From contig JAVXGM010000001.1 in NCBI GenBank assembly GCA_036657395.1, positions 62,001-126,000 on the forward strand: a stretch of 64,000 bases of DNA. The letters are read 5' to 3'. The notes beneath the pieces were generated by a model. The model was not told the origin of the DNA. It made no database searches and saw only the letters and a list, made by a program, of their open reading frames with translations. Shown here piece by piece: positions 9,263 to 18,528 of the stretch; the first letter of the stretch is position 1; the number at the start of each line of letters is the position of its first letter. The DNA is from JAVXGM01 sp036657395 (GTDB taxonomy: Bacteria; Bacillota; Clostridia; Peptostreptococcales; Anaerovoracaceae). A program made the position numbers and the translations under genes.

Positions 9263-9760
9263 ATGTCAAGAAACAAAATTGTACTATTGGTCTGTGCTTT
9301 AGTTGTTATTTATCTGCTGCTACCAAGTGAGGGGGCTGGAGGAATTATTAAAGCTAATATGCTGGCAATTCTCCCCTATGTAGTGCTTCTGTTGATTATT
9401 TATTTGGTAATTACAATCAACGTTTTGAAGTGGGGGATGCAGAAATTATCCAGGGATATTACTGATGAACAGGTTGTATATGTAGCAAAAGTCATGAGAA
9501 TTACTTTTGATGTAAAGCGAATTATGGGATCTGCAAATTTAATAGAATTATACAAAAGAGTTAATTTTTCTCGATTTGTTTCTTTTCACTCAAAAGAATT
9601 GCTTTATAACGCTATCAGACGAAAGAAGGTGGATGTCCCACCTCCATCTGACGGAAAGAGTGGAACTACGGAAAGTCCAAAGAGTTTAGAAGACAGGCAA
9701 AAGATTAAAGAAGCACGTATTGGATCAAATAAGAAAAAGCAACATGCAAAACGTAAATAA
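9263..9760 (+). CDS. Hypothetical membrane protein with basic tail
   Basis: A 165-residue protein with two membrane helices near the N-terminus (about 5-22 and 30-54), then a soluble region of about 110 residues that ends in a basic tail (GSNKKKQHAKRK). It is the last gene of the symporter operon and is followed by a bidirectional terminator at 9773-9824. No known domain is recognised. A cytoplasmic C-terminus is likely from the positive charge. Confidence 0.58.
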   Translation: MSRNKIVLLVCALVVIYLLLPSEGAGGIIKANMLAILPYVVLLLIIYLVITINVLKWGMQKLSRDITDEQVVYVAKVMRITFDVKRIMGSANLIELYKRVNFSRFVSFHSKELLYNAIRRKKVDVPPPSDGKSGTTESPKSLEDRQKIKEARIGSNKKKQHAKRK

Positions 9761-9772
9761 ATGATTACATTT

Positions 9773-9824
9773 AAAAAAGATAGAGGTCTAGACTTTTAAA
9801 ATCGTCTAGGCCTCTATCTTTTTT
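9773..9824. terminator. Bidirectional terminator between convergent genes
   Basis: A long stem pairs AAAAAAGATAGAGGTCTAGAC with GTCTAGGCCTCTATCTTTTTT around a 10-base loop. T runs are present on both strands, so it can end both the symporter operon and the leftward pyrophosphatase gene. Confidence 0.92.
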
Positions 9825-9826
9825 GG

Positions 9827-11494
9827 CTACTGTTGAAGTGCGTTCATAAAGACTGGAATCAATTGTTTTTTACGTGATACAACACCAGGGAGCTTCACAG
9901 AATGGTCTACAGGTGTTGTATTGAAGGCTTCTTCCACTAAAGCTGTACTGTCACCACCAAAACAAAGAAGTTCAGTGGATTCATGAATAATGTCTGTAAG
10001 CATAAAAAATAGCATTGATTCTCCATGCATACCAAAATTCTTCTCTAAAAAGGGGATGAGACGATTTCTAATGTCAATCAACTCATCTGGATTCATAGAA
10101 TTGATTTGTCCTACTCCAAAATTTGTTTTGTTTAATTCAAACTTCTTGAAATCCTGATAAAAAATTTCTTCAGCCTCTTTACCCTTTAGGTTGCTGCCTG
10201 CTGCAAACATTTCCGTAGAAAACTCTTCACACTCAATTCCTGCAATTTTTGCTAGAGCCTCAGCTGTTTGTTGATCCATAGGAGTACAGGTGGGTGAGCG
10301 AAACATAAGAGTGTCTGAAATAATCGCAGCGCAGAGAAGTCCTGCAATGTCTTGGGGGATTTCCAGCTTTTTTTCCTGATAAATCTGATACATAATAGTG
10401 GCAGTACAGCCCACCGGTTGATTTCGGAAAAACACTGGCTCTATGGTTTCCAAGGATCCTAATCTGTGATGGTCGATGATTTCAATAATTTCTGCGTCTT
10501 CAATATTATCAACGGCCTGAGCCACTTCATTGTGATCCACTAAAATAAGCTTTTTACGGACGATTCCCAAAAGATTTCGTCTAGAAACCATTCCTAGATA
10601 TTTACCATGCTTATCTAAAATGGGAAAATCTCTATGACGCTTCTTAGTCATTATTTCTCTTATGACATCTGTAAAATCATCTAATTCAAAGGTAATTAGA
10701 TTTTCTTTTTTCATAAAATGCTTTACAGGCATACTCTGGTTAATCAAACGTGCAACCGTATATGTATCGTGAGGTGTACTAATGACCGTACATGCTTTCT
10801 CGGATGCTAAGTGTTGTATGGTCTTGGAAACTGGAGCCCCTTCGCAGACAATAATGCAGCTAGCACTCATTTCAATAGCACAGAGCTGTGATTCATATCG
10901 ATTTCCAAGAATTACTAAGTCGTTCTCCTCAATGTAGCTTTCCATTAAATCTGGGTTTGCTGCAGCAATGACCACCTTACCCTTATCAAAATAAGCCTGC
11001 TCATTGCCAATCACCATGGTTCCCTCCAAGGTTTCCAAAATATTTTCATATTGGGTTTTGGCGGCAGAAAGGATGGAATTATCATATACATCCATGTAGG
11101 ACTGGGCAATATTGCTGATGGTAATCAAGCCTTCCAATTCATCGTTATTGCGTGTAATAGGAAGGGTATTTAGATTTTCACGTCGCATAAATGTCCACGC
11201 TCTTTTTAGAGAAATATGACTGTCAATACCAGGGATATGGCGTATATCCATATCGCTGACTCTAGTTCCAACACTTGGTGTGTAGACAGGTGAAGCTATA
11301 TTAAAACGATCTAAAACATACTGAGTTTCTTCAGTAATCTGGCCGGCTCTTCTTGCTTCAAAGAAAGGCCCTTCCGTTCTGTTTTTAATATCTGTATAAG
11401 CAATGGCTGAACAGATAGAATCTGTATCAGGATTCTTATGGCCTATAATATAGGTCTTTTTTGGATCTTTCGTTAAATGAGCTGCATCTTGCAT
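9827..11494 (-). CDS. ppaC: Manganese-dependent pyrophosphatase with CBS-DRTGG insert
   Basis: A 555-residue family II inorganic pyrophosphatase that hydrolyses PPi to phosphate in the cytoplasm. The DHH-type catalytic part is split: IIGHKNPDTDS near the N-terminus and EIIDHHRLGSLE near residue 340, with the DHHA2 domain at the C-terminus. Between them (about 70-310) lie two CBS motifs flanking a DRTGG domain, as in adenine-nucleotide-regulated clostridial enzymes, so AMP/ADP inhibition and diadenosine-polyphosphate activation are expected. Plain family II enzymes are about 310 residues, which explains the extra length. The ribosome-binding site is AGGAGG. Confidence 0.93.
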   Translation of the reverse strand: MQDAAHLTKDPKKTYIIGHKNPDTDSICSAIAYTDIKNRTEGPFFEARRAGQITEETQYVLDRFNIASPVYTPSVGTRVSDMDIRHIPGIDSHISLKRAWTFMRRENLNTLPITRNNDELEGLITISNIAQSYMDVYDNSILSAAKTQYENILETLEGTMVIGNEQAYFDKGKVVIAAANPDLMESYIEENDLVILGNRYESQLCAIEMSASCIIVCEGAPVSKTIQHLASEKACTVISTPHDTYTVARLINQSMPVKHFMKKENLITFELDDFTDVIREIMTKKRHRDFPILDKHGKYLGMVSRRNLLGIVRKKLILVDHNEVAQAVDNIEDAEIIEIIDHHRLGSLETIEPVFFRNQPVGCTATIMYQIYQEKKLEIPQDIAGLLCAAIISDTLMFRSPTCTPMDQQTAEALAKIAGIECEEFSTEMFAAGSNLKGKEAEEIFYQDFKKFELNKTNFGVGQINSMNPDELIDIRNRLIPFLEKNFGMHGESMLFFMLTDIIHESTELLCFGGDSTALVEEAFNTTPVDHSVKLPGVVSRKKQLIPVFMNALQQ

Positions 11495-11544
11495 GGTAAC
11501 TCCTCCTTTTAATCTTGCTAACGTTTATAGGCATTATACCATAT

Positions 11545-11759
11545 GCGGCCGTGGAACAACAGGTGCAGCATCAGCTACTATTGTTGGACAGTGCATTGCC
11601 ATGATGATTTGCCTTATCTTTCTCAATCAAAGAAAAAATGTTTTTTACTATGCTGTATTTAAACTTGGAGGCAAGACGGTGAAGAAGATTTTATGTACCG
11701 TAGCGTCCTCTTGGGGGTTGACACTGAGCCCTAGCATTGTGATAATAATTATATTATAA
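11545..11759 (+). pseudogene. MATE-family efflux transporter remnant
   Basis: This gap between the pyrophosphatase and a histidine kinase encodes a stretch reading GTTGAASATIVGQCIAMMIC, then FLNQRKNV and, further on, LTLSPSIVIIIIL before a stop. The GA-x-ATIxGQ helix, the following cytoplasmic loop and the L-x-x-SPSI-type helix in the right order are typical of the middle of MATE multidrug/sodium antiporters (usually about 450 residues). Only some 70 residues survive and no start is credible, so this is a decayed fragment. The promoter of the next gene lies inside it. Confidence 0.55.
11718..11746 (+). promoter_or_regulatory. Promoter of the cache histidine kinase gene
   Basis: A perfect TTGACA (11718-11723) and GATAAT (11741-11746) are spaced by 17 bases, placing a start about 30 bases before the kinase start codon. 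It lies within the MATE remnant. Confidence 0.6.
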
Positions 11760-11781
11760 TACGTGAAGGGTGGACAACATC

Positions 11782-13527
11782 ATGAACAGAGCCACATTAA
11801 AAATTATTAGTATCATTACAATCTTTTCGGTGGGGATCGCCTTTGCCATTGGATTTGTTGCATTGCGCCGAAGCACAGACTATTTGACTGCTGAAATTGA
11901 AGGGAAAATTGTAAGTACAGCAGAAAATTATTCTCATGATTTTAGTGGTAAATTCAGCCATATGGAAGGTTTGACAGATTCTTTAGCTGCACACGTGTCT
12001 ACAACCTTCGATAAAAAACTTTATGAAGAAAACCCCATAGAATATATGAATCAATATAAGGCTAATTTGGGAAAAATGATTAAGACTACCATTTCTACTA
12101 CAGATATTGCCCACAGCCTATATGTGACATTCAACCCAAAGCTAACGCCTAATAACGATGAGGTTTGGTATATAATCAGCAATGAGAAAATTAAAAAAGT
12201 TTATGCAGATTTTAAAAAGAATAAAAGGGATTTTGTTCAGCCTTATGATAAAAGTATGACATATTTTTTTCAGCCTCAAAAAGAAAAAACTGGGATTTGG
12301 ACTCAACCATACTTTGACAAAGATATAGATAAAAAAGTTTGCAGCTATTCTAGGGCAATTTATGTAGAAGGAATTTTTGTTGGAGTGGCAGGGGCGGATA
12401 TTACTACGGAGGACACAGTGGATGCAGTTAGCAACATGAAGCTTTACAAGGGAGGATATTCGGCCTTACTTGATAATAACTTTCAATTTATAATTTGTCC
12501 ACAAACGACAGATGAAGTAGAAAAAAATAAAATCTCAACTTATGTACAAAAAAAGCTAAAAGGGGAAAAATCAAAGAAATCAGGAATCATCAAATATACT
12601 AGTGACAATGTTGAGAATATAATGGGGTTTTCCCGTATGGAGAATGGCTGGACACTTATAATTAATCAACCTAAATCACAAGCTTTTTCCCCTATTGAAT
12701 CTTTGACTTGGGTTATGATTCTGCTGTGGATTATTCTTGCTATAGTGTTGTTTGCATTTCTCATTATACTTACTAGGCCATTTCTTCGAAGGCAGCATTC
12801 TCTTGAAGAGGAAAATCGAGAAAAAGATATTATGTTGATTTATCAGTCACGCCAGGCAAAAATTGGTGAAATGATGGGAAATATTACTCACCAATGGAAG
12901 CAGCCTTTAAATACTATTAATCTTATTTTAGCTAACCTGCTTGATAGTTATCGATTTGGGGATTTAGACGAAGATAGATTAGAAAAAGGTGTGAACAAGG
13001 TTGAATGCATTGTTTTAAATATGTCAGAAACTATCAGTGATTTTTATAATTTTCTAAAACCTTCCAAGGAAAAAAGTGAGTTTGATGTAAAGGATTGCAT
13101 AAAGAGTGCATTATCTCTCATGGAAGAAAGCATCAGTTATCACGGAATTTATGTGGAACAGCATTGCCAGGGAAATAGTATTAGCTTTGGTTATCCTAAT
13201 GAGCTTACTCACGTTATTTTTAATATACTAGATAATGCGAGAGATGAGATTGTTCGTGCTAAGCCTAGCTCTAGATCTATAGATATTTGCCTTTTGCCCC
13301 AGGAAGAAATTCTGGAGATAATCATTGAAAATCAAGGCAAGCAAATTGCTGCTGCGGATATGGAACATTTATTTGAGCCATATTTTACGACTAAGGAAGA
13401 ATTTAATGGAACTGGTTTAGGATTATACATTTCCAAAGAAATCATTGAGCATCGAATGGGTGGAAAGTTAGTTTTAGAAAATACACCAGAGGGTGTTCGC
13501 TGTCGTATTTCTTTGCCAACGCCTTGA
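11782..13527 (+). CDS. Histidine kinase with extracellular cache-type sensor
   Basis: A 581-residue sensor kinase. An N-terminal helix (about 8-28) and a second (about 308-333) enclose a periplasmic-side domain of 280 residues that resembles double-cache small-molecule sensors (KTGIWTQPYFDKD, followed by AGADITTED). The kinase core has the H box GNITHQWKQPLN, the N box VIFNILDNARDE and the F/G2 boxes YFTTKEEFNGTGLGLYIS. The G1 box is unusual (IENQGKQI). The ATG at 11782 follows GAAGGGTGG. The response regulator is 63 bases downstream. The cache type suggests an amino or organic acid signal. Confidence 0.88.
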   Translation: MNRATLKIISIITIFSVGIAFAIGFVALRRSTDYLTAEIEGKIVSTAENYSHDFSGKFSHMEGLTDSLAAHVSTTFDKKLYEENPIEYMNQYKANLGKMIKTTISTTDIAHSLYVTFNPKLTPNNDEVWYIISNEKIKKVYADFKKNKRDFVQPYDKSMTYFFQPQKEKTGIWTQPYFDKDIDKKVCSYSRAIYVEGIFVGVAGADITTEDTVDAVSNMKLYKGGYSALLDNNFQFIICPQTTDEVEKNKISTYVQKKLKGEKSKKSGIIKYTSDNVENIMGFSRMENGWTLIINQPKSQAFSPIESLTWVMILLWIILAIVLFAFLIILTRPFLRRQHSLEEENREKDIMLIYQSRQAKIGEMMGNITHQWKQPLNTINLILANLLDSYRFGDLDEDRLEKGVNKVECIVLNMSETISDFYNFLKPSKEKSEFDVKDCIKSALSLMEESISYHGIYVEQHCQGNSISFGYPNELTHVIFNILDNARDEIVRAKPSSRSIDICLLPQEEILEIIIENQGKQIAAADMEHLFEPYFTTKEEFNGTGLGLYISKEIIEHRMGGKLVLENTPEGVRCRISLPTP

Positions 13528-13590
13528 ACGGGTATCATTAAAAAGATATAATGGAAACTAGGGACTGGTAATTTAAAAAGGGTGTGGAGA

Positions 13591-14337
13591 ATGAAAAATC
13601 TAAAGGGAATGAAAATTTTATATGTTGAAGATGACGCACAGGCCAGGGAGGAACTTACCGAAGTATTGAAACGTAGAGCAGGAAAAGTCATGGTAGGTGA
13701 AAATGGCCTTCAAGGCTTAGCACTCTATGAGCATTTTCGCCCAGATATTATTTTGGCAGATTTATATATGCCTGAAATGGACGGGGTGGAAATGATTCGA
13801 AAGATCCGACTCCTTAAGGGTAATCCGGTGGTAATAGTCACCTCTGCAGTAGAGGATGTGGACACGATTCTCAATGCGGTAGATGCAGGAATAGACAAAT
13901 ATTTGCTTAAGCCTGTAAATTTGCAGGAACTCTTAGATGTACTAGGGGACTTTGCGGAAGCTATTCAATCCAAAAGGCAGCCAGAGACTGCATATCTTGG
14001 GGAAAACAAAAAACAAATAGAGGCAGAGATAAAGAAAAACTTTGCCGCATTTTTGAAAAATACCACAGGAAAAGGTCCTAGAGATGTGATCGCTTTTATA
14101 GGAAATTCCCAAATTGAGATCATGGCTTCAGATGTTTTGACAGTCTTTGAAAAAAATCTGCTTGACAATAATCAGAATATTGCTATAATTAAACACAATA
14201 GGAAGTTATTTTTCTCGGTTAAGGAAAAAGAAATTTGTCAGTTGATTGGTAAAGACTTAGGTCAAGACCTTCGGCTGAAGGAAGTCTTTATCGATATAGA
14301 GAATGATAAAAATAAATTACTATTTGCCATAGGTTAG
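13591..14337 (+). CDS. Response regulator with DUF2294-like output domain
   Basis: A 248-residue response regulator. The receiver domain (about 5-120) has YVEDDAQ, the phosphoacceptor in ADLYMPEMDG and the Lys in LLKPVN. The C-terminal 110 residues carry no DNA-binding motif. Their GKGPRDVIAFIGNSQIEIM start, the KNLLDNN helix and the final IDIENDKNKLLFAI strand match the pattern of DUF2294 proteins, normally free-standing and of unknown function. The output is therefore probably protein- or ligand-directed and not direct DNA binding. The partner kinase is immediately upstream. The start is uncertain by a few codons. Confidence 0.8.
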   Translation: MKNLKGMKILYVEDDAQAREELTEVLKRRAGKVMVGENGLQGLALYEHFRPDIILADLYMPEMDGVEMIRKIRLLKGNPVVIVTSAVEDVDTILNAVDAGIDKYLLKPVNLQELLDVLGDFAEAIQSKRQPETAYLGENKKQIEAEIKKNFAAFLKNTTGKGPRDVIAFIGNSQIEIMASDVLTVFEKNLLDNNQNIAIIKHNRKLFFSVKEKEICQLIGKDLGQDLRLKEVFIDIENDKNKLLFAIG

Positions 14338-14454
14338 GGTGTCCGATGCTTTTTCTAATTTCAGATTGAAAGTGGGAAAAGAAATGTCCTAAGCTAGGAT
14401 AAAAATTCTTTAGTTGGAAATTTAAAAAGAAAACGGTAAATGTGTTCGCTTTTT

Positions 14455-14492
14455 AAAGACCAATGCAACAGTTAGTTTGCATTGGTCTTTTT
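14455..14492 (+). terminator. Rho-independent terminator after the cache two-component system
   Basis: AAAGACCAATGCAA pairs with TTGCATTGGTCTTT around a short loop and is followed by T residues. It separates the two-component system from the permease gene at 14527. Confidence 0.88.
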
Positions 14493-14526
14493 ATTTGAAG
14501 AAATATAAAAAGAAGGAGGAATAGTT

Positions 14527-16035
14527 ATGTTAGAAGAGAAAAAAGCTGAATTGCAGCAAGATTCCCAAGAACTTAAACGAGGAATTAGAGGTTGGCAAGT
14601 GGCTTTTATAGGCCTTGGAGGTGTTATTGGCTCCTGCTATTTTTTAGGGCTTGGAATTTGTGTTGGGGAAATGGGTCCAGCAGTTTTAATAGCTTTTGGC
14701 GTAGTTGGAGTTATCGTTTATGGGGTAATGATTGCATACGCAGAACTACTTGTAAATTTACCTCGTAAGGGTTCTTTTATTTCATATACCAATGAATTTC
14801 TTGGGGAGACGTGGTCCACGGGGATGGGTTGGTCTTTCTGGTTTAACTGGGTATGTTACGTACCTTCAGAGGCAGTTGCAGTTGCAACAGTGCTTCAATA
14901 TTTAACCCACTCAAGAAGTGCTGTTTTCTATGTGGCGTGTGCCGTGGGCGCATTATTAGCCCTTACTATTATAAATCTTTGCGCAGTAGACATTTTTGCC
15001 AAGATTGAATCTGGGCTAGCTATTACGAAGGTTGCTGTCATCGTACTCTTTATTATATTGGCCTTTGGAATTTGGGTTGGCCTTTGGGGCAGCGATCATT
15101 TCCTTGGTGGAAGTGTAAACTTTGGCGGAGATGAAGGCTTTGTGCCACAATTATTCCCTAAAGGTGTTGGAATCATCATGACATCTATGGTAATGGTTTT
15201 GGTTACTTTTGAAGGAACCGAGATTGTTGGTCTTGCAGCAGCTGAAGCACAGGATCCAGAAAAATCTATCCCTCGAGCTTGTAGGAGCGTTACATATCGT
15301 TTAGTTGGACTTTATATGGTTCCGATTCTATTAGTAGTTCTTGTTTATCCTTGGGATTTAGGAACTGACACAAATCCAATATTTGCAGATATTATGGTTA
15401 GATATGACATGGGATTCTTTGGGACTATTATGTCGGCAGTAGTGCTAGTTGCAGCCTTTAGCTGTGCAAATACAGGATTCTACGGGACAGTAAGAGCTAT
15501 GTATGGCCTTTCAGTTGAAGGGCTTGCACCGAAATTTCTTGGAAAGCTAAATAAAAATGCAAATCCAAAAAATTCAGTGCTATTTACTCTAGCATTTATG
15601 TGGATCGTCTTAATTCTTGGTCTAATTTCACAGCTTACAGGATCCTTAGAAACTCTCTACGGTAACTTACTATCACTTTCTGGATTTACAGGGACCTTGG
15701 CCTGGATTGGTATTTGTGGATCACAGTTAGTATTTAGAAAACGACTAAAGGAGAGAGGGTATGTACCAGATGAATGTTTAAAAGCTAAAGTTAGCCATAA
15801 GCAGACGTGGATACCAGCAGTAGCAATGGTTGTTCAGATTATATGCTTACTCATGCTTGCTTTTGGTGAGGGTCAATTTATAGTATTCTTGATCGCAGCA
15901 GGATCTGTTGTAATTCCTATGGCAATTCGTGTTATTGCGAAGAAGACAGGGCACGTACGAGATGTAAATGCATTAAACAGTGGCGAAAAAACATTTGATG
16001 AGACATTCCCAGACCTAAGAAAATTGAAAGAATGA
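14527..16035 (+). CDS. APC-family amino acid permease
   Basis: A 502-residue transporter with about 12 helices of the amino acid-polyamine-organocation family, amino acid transporter subfamily. It opens with RGWQVAFIGLGGVIGSCYFLG, matching the unwound first helix that binds the amino acid backbone, and later has FEGTEIVGLAAAEAQDPEKSIPRA, the conserved helix-6/loop motif. The cytosolic loop RKRLKERGYVPDE is also typical. It probably imports an amino acid with protons; which one is not clear. The GGAGG ribosome-binding site is good, and terminators flank the gene, so it is transcribed alone. Confidence 0.9.
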   Translation: MLEEKKAELQQDSQELKRGIRGWQVAFIGLGGVIGSCYFLGLGICVGEMGPAVLIAFGVVGVIVYGVMIAYAELLVNLPRKGSFISYTNEFLGETWSTGMGWSFWFNWVCYVPSEAVAVATVLQYLTHSRSAVFYVACAVGALLALTIINLCAVDIFAKIESGLAITKVAVIVLFIILAFGIWVGLWGSDHFLGGSVNFGGDEGFVPQLFPKGVGIIMTSMVMVLVTFEGTEIVGLAAAEAQDPEKSIPRACRSVTYRLVGLYMVPILLVVLVYPWDLGTDTNPIFADIMVRYDMGFFGTIMSAVVLVAAFSCANTGFYGTVRAMYGLSVEGLAPKFLGKLNKNANPKNSVLFTLAFMWIVLILGLISQLTGSLETLYGNLLSLSGFTGTLAWIGICGSQLVFRKRLKERGYVPDECLKAKVSHKQTWIPAVAMVVQIICLLMLAFGEGQFIVFLIAAGSVVIPMAIRVIAKKTGHVRDVNALNSGEKTFDETFPDLRKLKE

Positions 16036-16097
16036 AAATTACTTGCCAATGATACAGTAATAATTTTCTTCTAATATATTGCCAAATCATAAAGGGA

Positions 16098-16140
16098 TAG
16101 AATAGACGGTTTCAATAATTGAAGCGGTCTATTCTTATTT
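16098..16140 (+). terminator. Terminator after the APC permease
   Basis: AGAATAGAC-GGTTTCAA pairs, with wobbles, with TTGAAGC-GGTCTATTCT around a short AT loop and is followed by TATTTTTTA. Confidence 0.75.
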
Positions 16141-16266
16141 TTTATGTCTACCATATTCCAGTATCTTGTCTTAAATGACATTGGGATTGTAACATAAATG
16201 ATTTGAAATGAAATTGAACCGCCACGTCCCAAACGGTAGGCAAAACTGTCTAACAATTTATATATA

Positions 16267-16275
16267 TGTTATAAT
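16267..16275 (+). promoter_or_regulatory. Extended -10 promoter element upstream of DUF1847 gene
   Basis: TGT-TATAAT forms a perfect extended -10 element (TATAAT at 16270-16275). No good -35 is visible at the right distance. The rest of 16141-16373 shows no gene. Confidence 0.45.
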
Positions 16276-16373
16276 ACAATTGCTAAATTAGATGTGAATA
16301 GAGGGAATGCTATGGTGCATGCCACAGATAAAGAGGGAACTTAAGCAAATGCATCTAATAGAAGGGAAGGGTC

Positions 16374-17003
16374 ATGAAGGACAAAAAATTATCTTGTGTA
16401 GATTGCTTAGTGGTCAATTGCAATAAAGAGGATAAAATGTATCCGGAATTTTGCTTAACTGCCAATTTGACTCAGGCAGAGGGAGAAGAAGTTCTATCCT
16501 GTTATGATGAAGAGGAAAACAAAAAGATTACGCTAGCGGCGGCAGAAGTTGAGGCAGAAGGCTATTGTAAAGATACGAGAATAGAAGAAATCATTAATTT
16601 TGCGAAGAAGATAGGGGCAGAAAAAATAGGAATTGCTACCTGTGTTGGACTTATAAGGGAAAGCAGGATTCTGGCTAAAATTTTAAGGCACCATAGATTT
16701 ACTGTTTATGGTATCGCTTGCAAGGTGGGTGCAATGCCTAAAAGGGAAGTTGGCATTCGTAAGGAATGTGAGAACCTAGGGAAGAATATGTGCAATCCTA
16801 TTATGCAGGCAAAGTTGCTTAATAAAGAGGAGACGCAGCTAAATTTGGTTATGGGCCTTTGCGTTGGCCATGACAGTTTGTTCTATCGCTATTCTAAGGC
16901 GCCTGTGACCACTGTGGTGACCAAAGATAGAGTTCTTGGACATAACCCGGTGGCAGCGTTATATAATGCGGAAAGCTATTATAAGAAGCTATTAGATAAA
17001 TAA
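16374..17003 (+). CDS. DUF1847 cysteine-rich metal-binding protein
   Basis: A 209-residue cytoplasmic protein of the DUF1847 family, widespread in anaerobes and of unknown role. Eleven cysteines are present. An N-terminal CVDCLVVNC-type cluster and a Cys at residue 27 probably bind a metal or Fe-S centre, and further conserved segments are EKIGIATCVGLIRE, NPIMQAKLLN and GLCVGHDSLF. A C-terminal VLGHNPVAALYN motif ends the family domain. exoA follows 22 bases later. Function is not established; metal or redox sensing is a guess. Confidence 0.75.
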   Translation: MKDKKLSCVDCLVVNCNKEDKMYPEFCLTANLTQAEGEEVLSCYDEEENKKITLAAAEVEAEGYCKDTRIEEIINFAKKIGAEKIGIATCVGLIRESRILAKILRHHRFTVYGIACKVGAMPKREVGIRKECENLGKNMCNPIMQAKLLNKEETQLNLVMGLCVGHDSLFYRYSKAPVTTVVTKDRVLGHNPVAALYNAESYYKKLLDK

Positions 17004-17025
17004 TATAGAAAGATGGGAAAACTTG

Positions 17026-17781
17026 ATGAGTAAAAAATTAATTTCTTGGAACGTTAACGGAATTAGAGCGTGTATGAAAAAGGGATTTCTTGATTTTGTA
17101 AAAGAGGAAGTTCCTGATGTTTTGTGCATCCAAGAAACCAAGATGCAGGAAGGCCAGGCAGAAGTTCCTACACAAGGATATCATCAATATTGGTGTTCTG
17201 CAGAGAAAAAAGGATATTCTGGCACAGCAATATTTACAAGGGAAGAGCCAATTTCCGTAGCCTATGGCATAGGCGAAGAAGTTCACGATAAGGAAGGCCG
17301 AGCAATCACCGTGGAATTTGACGATTACTATTTGATCAATGTTTATGTACCTAATTCCCAGAGTGAATTGAAGAGGCTAGAATACAGGCTGGATTGGGAA
17401 GATTCGTTTAAAAAGTATATTAAAGGACTAGAGGAGAAAAAACCTGTGATTGTTTGTGGGGATCTAAATGTAGCTCATAAGCCAATAGATTTGAAAAATC
17501 CTAAAAGTAATGAAAAAAATCCAGGATACAGCCTGGAAGAACGGAAGGCACTTACAAGCCTTTTGGAAAGTGGATTTGTCGACAGCTTTAGATACTTTTA
17601 TCCTGACCTTGAAAGTGCATATTCTTGGTGGAGCTATAGATTTAAGTCTAGAGAAAATAACGCAGGATGGCGTATTGACTATTTTCTAGTATCCGAGCGT
17701 ATTATGGGAAGATGCAAAGATGCGAAAATTTTGTCTCAGGTCTTAGGCAGTGATCACTGTCCCATTCAACTTATAATATAA
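17026..17781 (+). CDS. exoA: Exodeoxyribonuclease III (AP endonuclease)
   Basis: A 251-residue base-excision repair enzyme of the ExoIII/Ape1 family that cuts DNA 5' to abasic sites and trims 3' ends. The catalytic motifs are SWNVNGIRA, CIQETKMQ (metal-binding Glu), YVPNSQSELKRLEYR, CGDLNVAHKPIDL (Asp/Asn) and GSDHCPI (catalytic Asp-His). The length matches the family. The ATG at 17026 is preferred over a TTG three bases earlier. A terminator follows at 17782-17841. Confidence 0.95.
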   Translation: MSKKLISWNVNGIRACMKKGFLDFVKEEVPDVLCIQETKMQEGQAEVPTQGYHQYWCSAEKKGYSGTAIFTREEPISVAYGIGEEVHDKEGRAITVEFDDYYLINVYVPNSQSELKRLEYRLDWEDSFKKYIKGLEEKKPVIVCGDLNVAHKPIDLKNPKSNEKNPGYSLEERKALTSLLESGFVDSFRYFYPDLESAYSWWSYRFKSRENNAGWRIDYFLVSERIMGRCKDAKILSQVLGSDHCPIQLII

Positions 17782-17841
17782 AAAAACTCTTCCCGTGGCA
17801 AAGGGTCTATCGTTTTAGACGAGTTGCAGGGGAAGTTTTTT
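17782..17841. terminator. Terminator between exoA and nnrE
   Basis: A long hairpin pairs AAAAAACTCTTCCC with GGGGAAGTTTTTTT, with inner stems including GTCTA/TAGAC. A-rich and T-rich flanks allow it to work in both directions between these convergent genes. Confidence 0.82.
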
Positions 17842-17844
17842 TAT

Positions 17845-18522
17845 TTACCATAATTTGTTCTCGTCAATACCAATGTCAGCAATGACTGTTTCTCCGCAAT
17901 ATTCTTTTGCAAACTTTTGGAAATGAACAGGCTTCATTTTATGAAAAGTTATAGTGTATTTAGCTTTTATCACATGCTTATCAATATCATCGGGTGAAAG
18001 CATATCACCGCCCATGCCAGAGGGAACATCTAGAGCGATAATCAAGGCGCTAGAAAAGAATTGATTTATGTAGGCTCCCGCCCGGAGAGCATTAGGCATT
18101 AGAGTTCCCGAATAGCCAGTACCGTAAATTGCATCCACAATAATATCTGGAGGGGCTTTCAAATTCATGAAAGGTCTAGTATTTTTAGACATATCGATAA
18201 TGGTAATGTCCATATTCGAAAGCCGATCAAAATTGGCCTGGGAATCTTCAGTAGCAGGTAAACCATCCACGAATAAAATGGAAAGTTTGGCACCTTCTTC
18301 ATAAAATTTACGTGCAATAACAAGACCATCGCCACCATTATTTCCTTTACCACAGAAAATCACTACATTAGAATCGCAAATAGGCAATGATGATTTGTTT
18401 GCAATGATATCAGCAGCTTCTGTGCCCGCATTTTCCATCATTTGGTTGTAGGAAAGGCCAGAGGCATTGGCCCTTTTCTCCAAAATTTTCATTTGTCCAC
18501 AAGTAATATAATCCATATTCAT
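17845..18522 (-). CDS. nnrE: NAD(P)H-hydrate epimerase
   Basis: A 225-residue YjeF_N-family enzyme that epimerises damaged (R)-NAD(P)HX hydrates to the S form for repair. The family motifs are MMENAGTEAADI, the glycine loop FCGKGNNGGDGLV, VDAIYGTGYSG and ALDVPSG. The C-terminal ADP-dependent dehydratase domain (NnrD) that is fused in many bacteria is absent, so a separate NnrD must be elsewhere. It lies seven bases downstream of the phosphohexomutase gene on the same strand. Confidence 0.9.
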   Translation of the reverse strand: MNMDYITCGQMKILEKRANASGLSYNQMMENAGTEAADIIANKSSLPICDSNVVIFCGKGNNGGDGLVIARKFYEEGAKLSILFVDGLPATEDSQANFDRLSNMDITIIDMSKNTRPFMNLKAPPDIIVDAIYGTGYSGTLMPNALRAGAYINQFFSSALIIALDVPSGMGGDMLSPDDIDKHVIKAKYTITFHKMKPVHFQKFAKEYCGETVIADIGIDENKLW

Positions 18523-18528
18523 GTTCTC

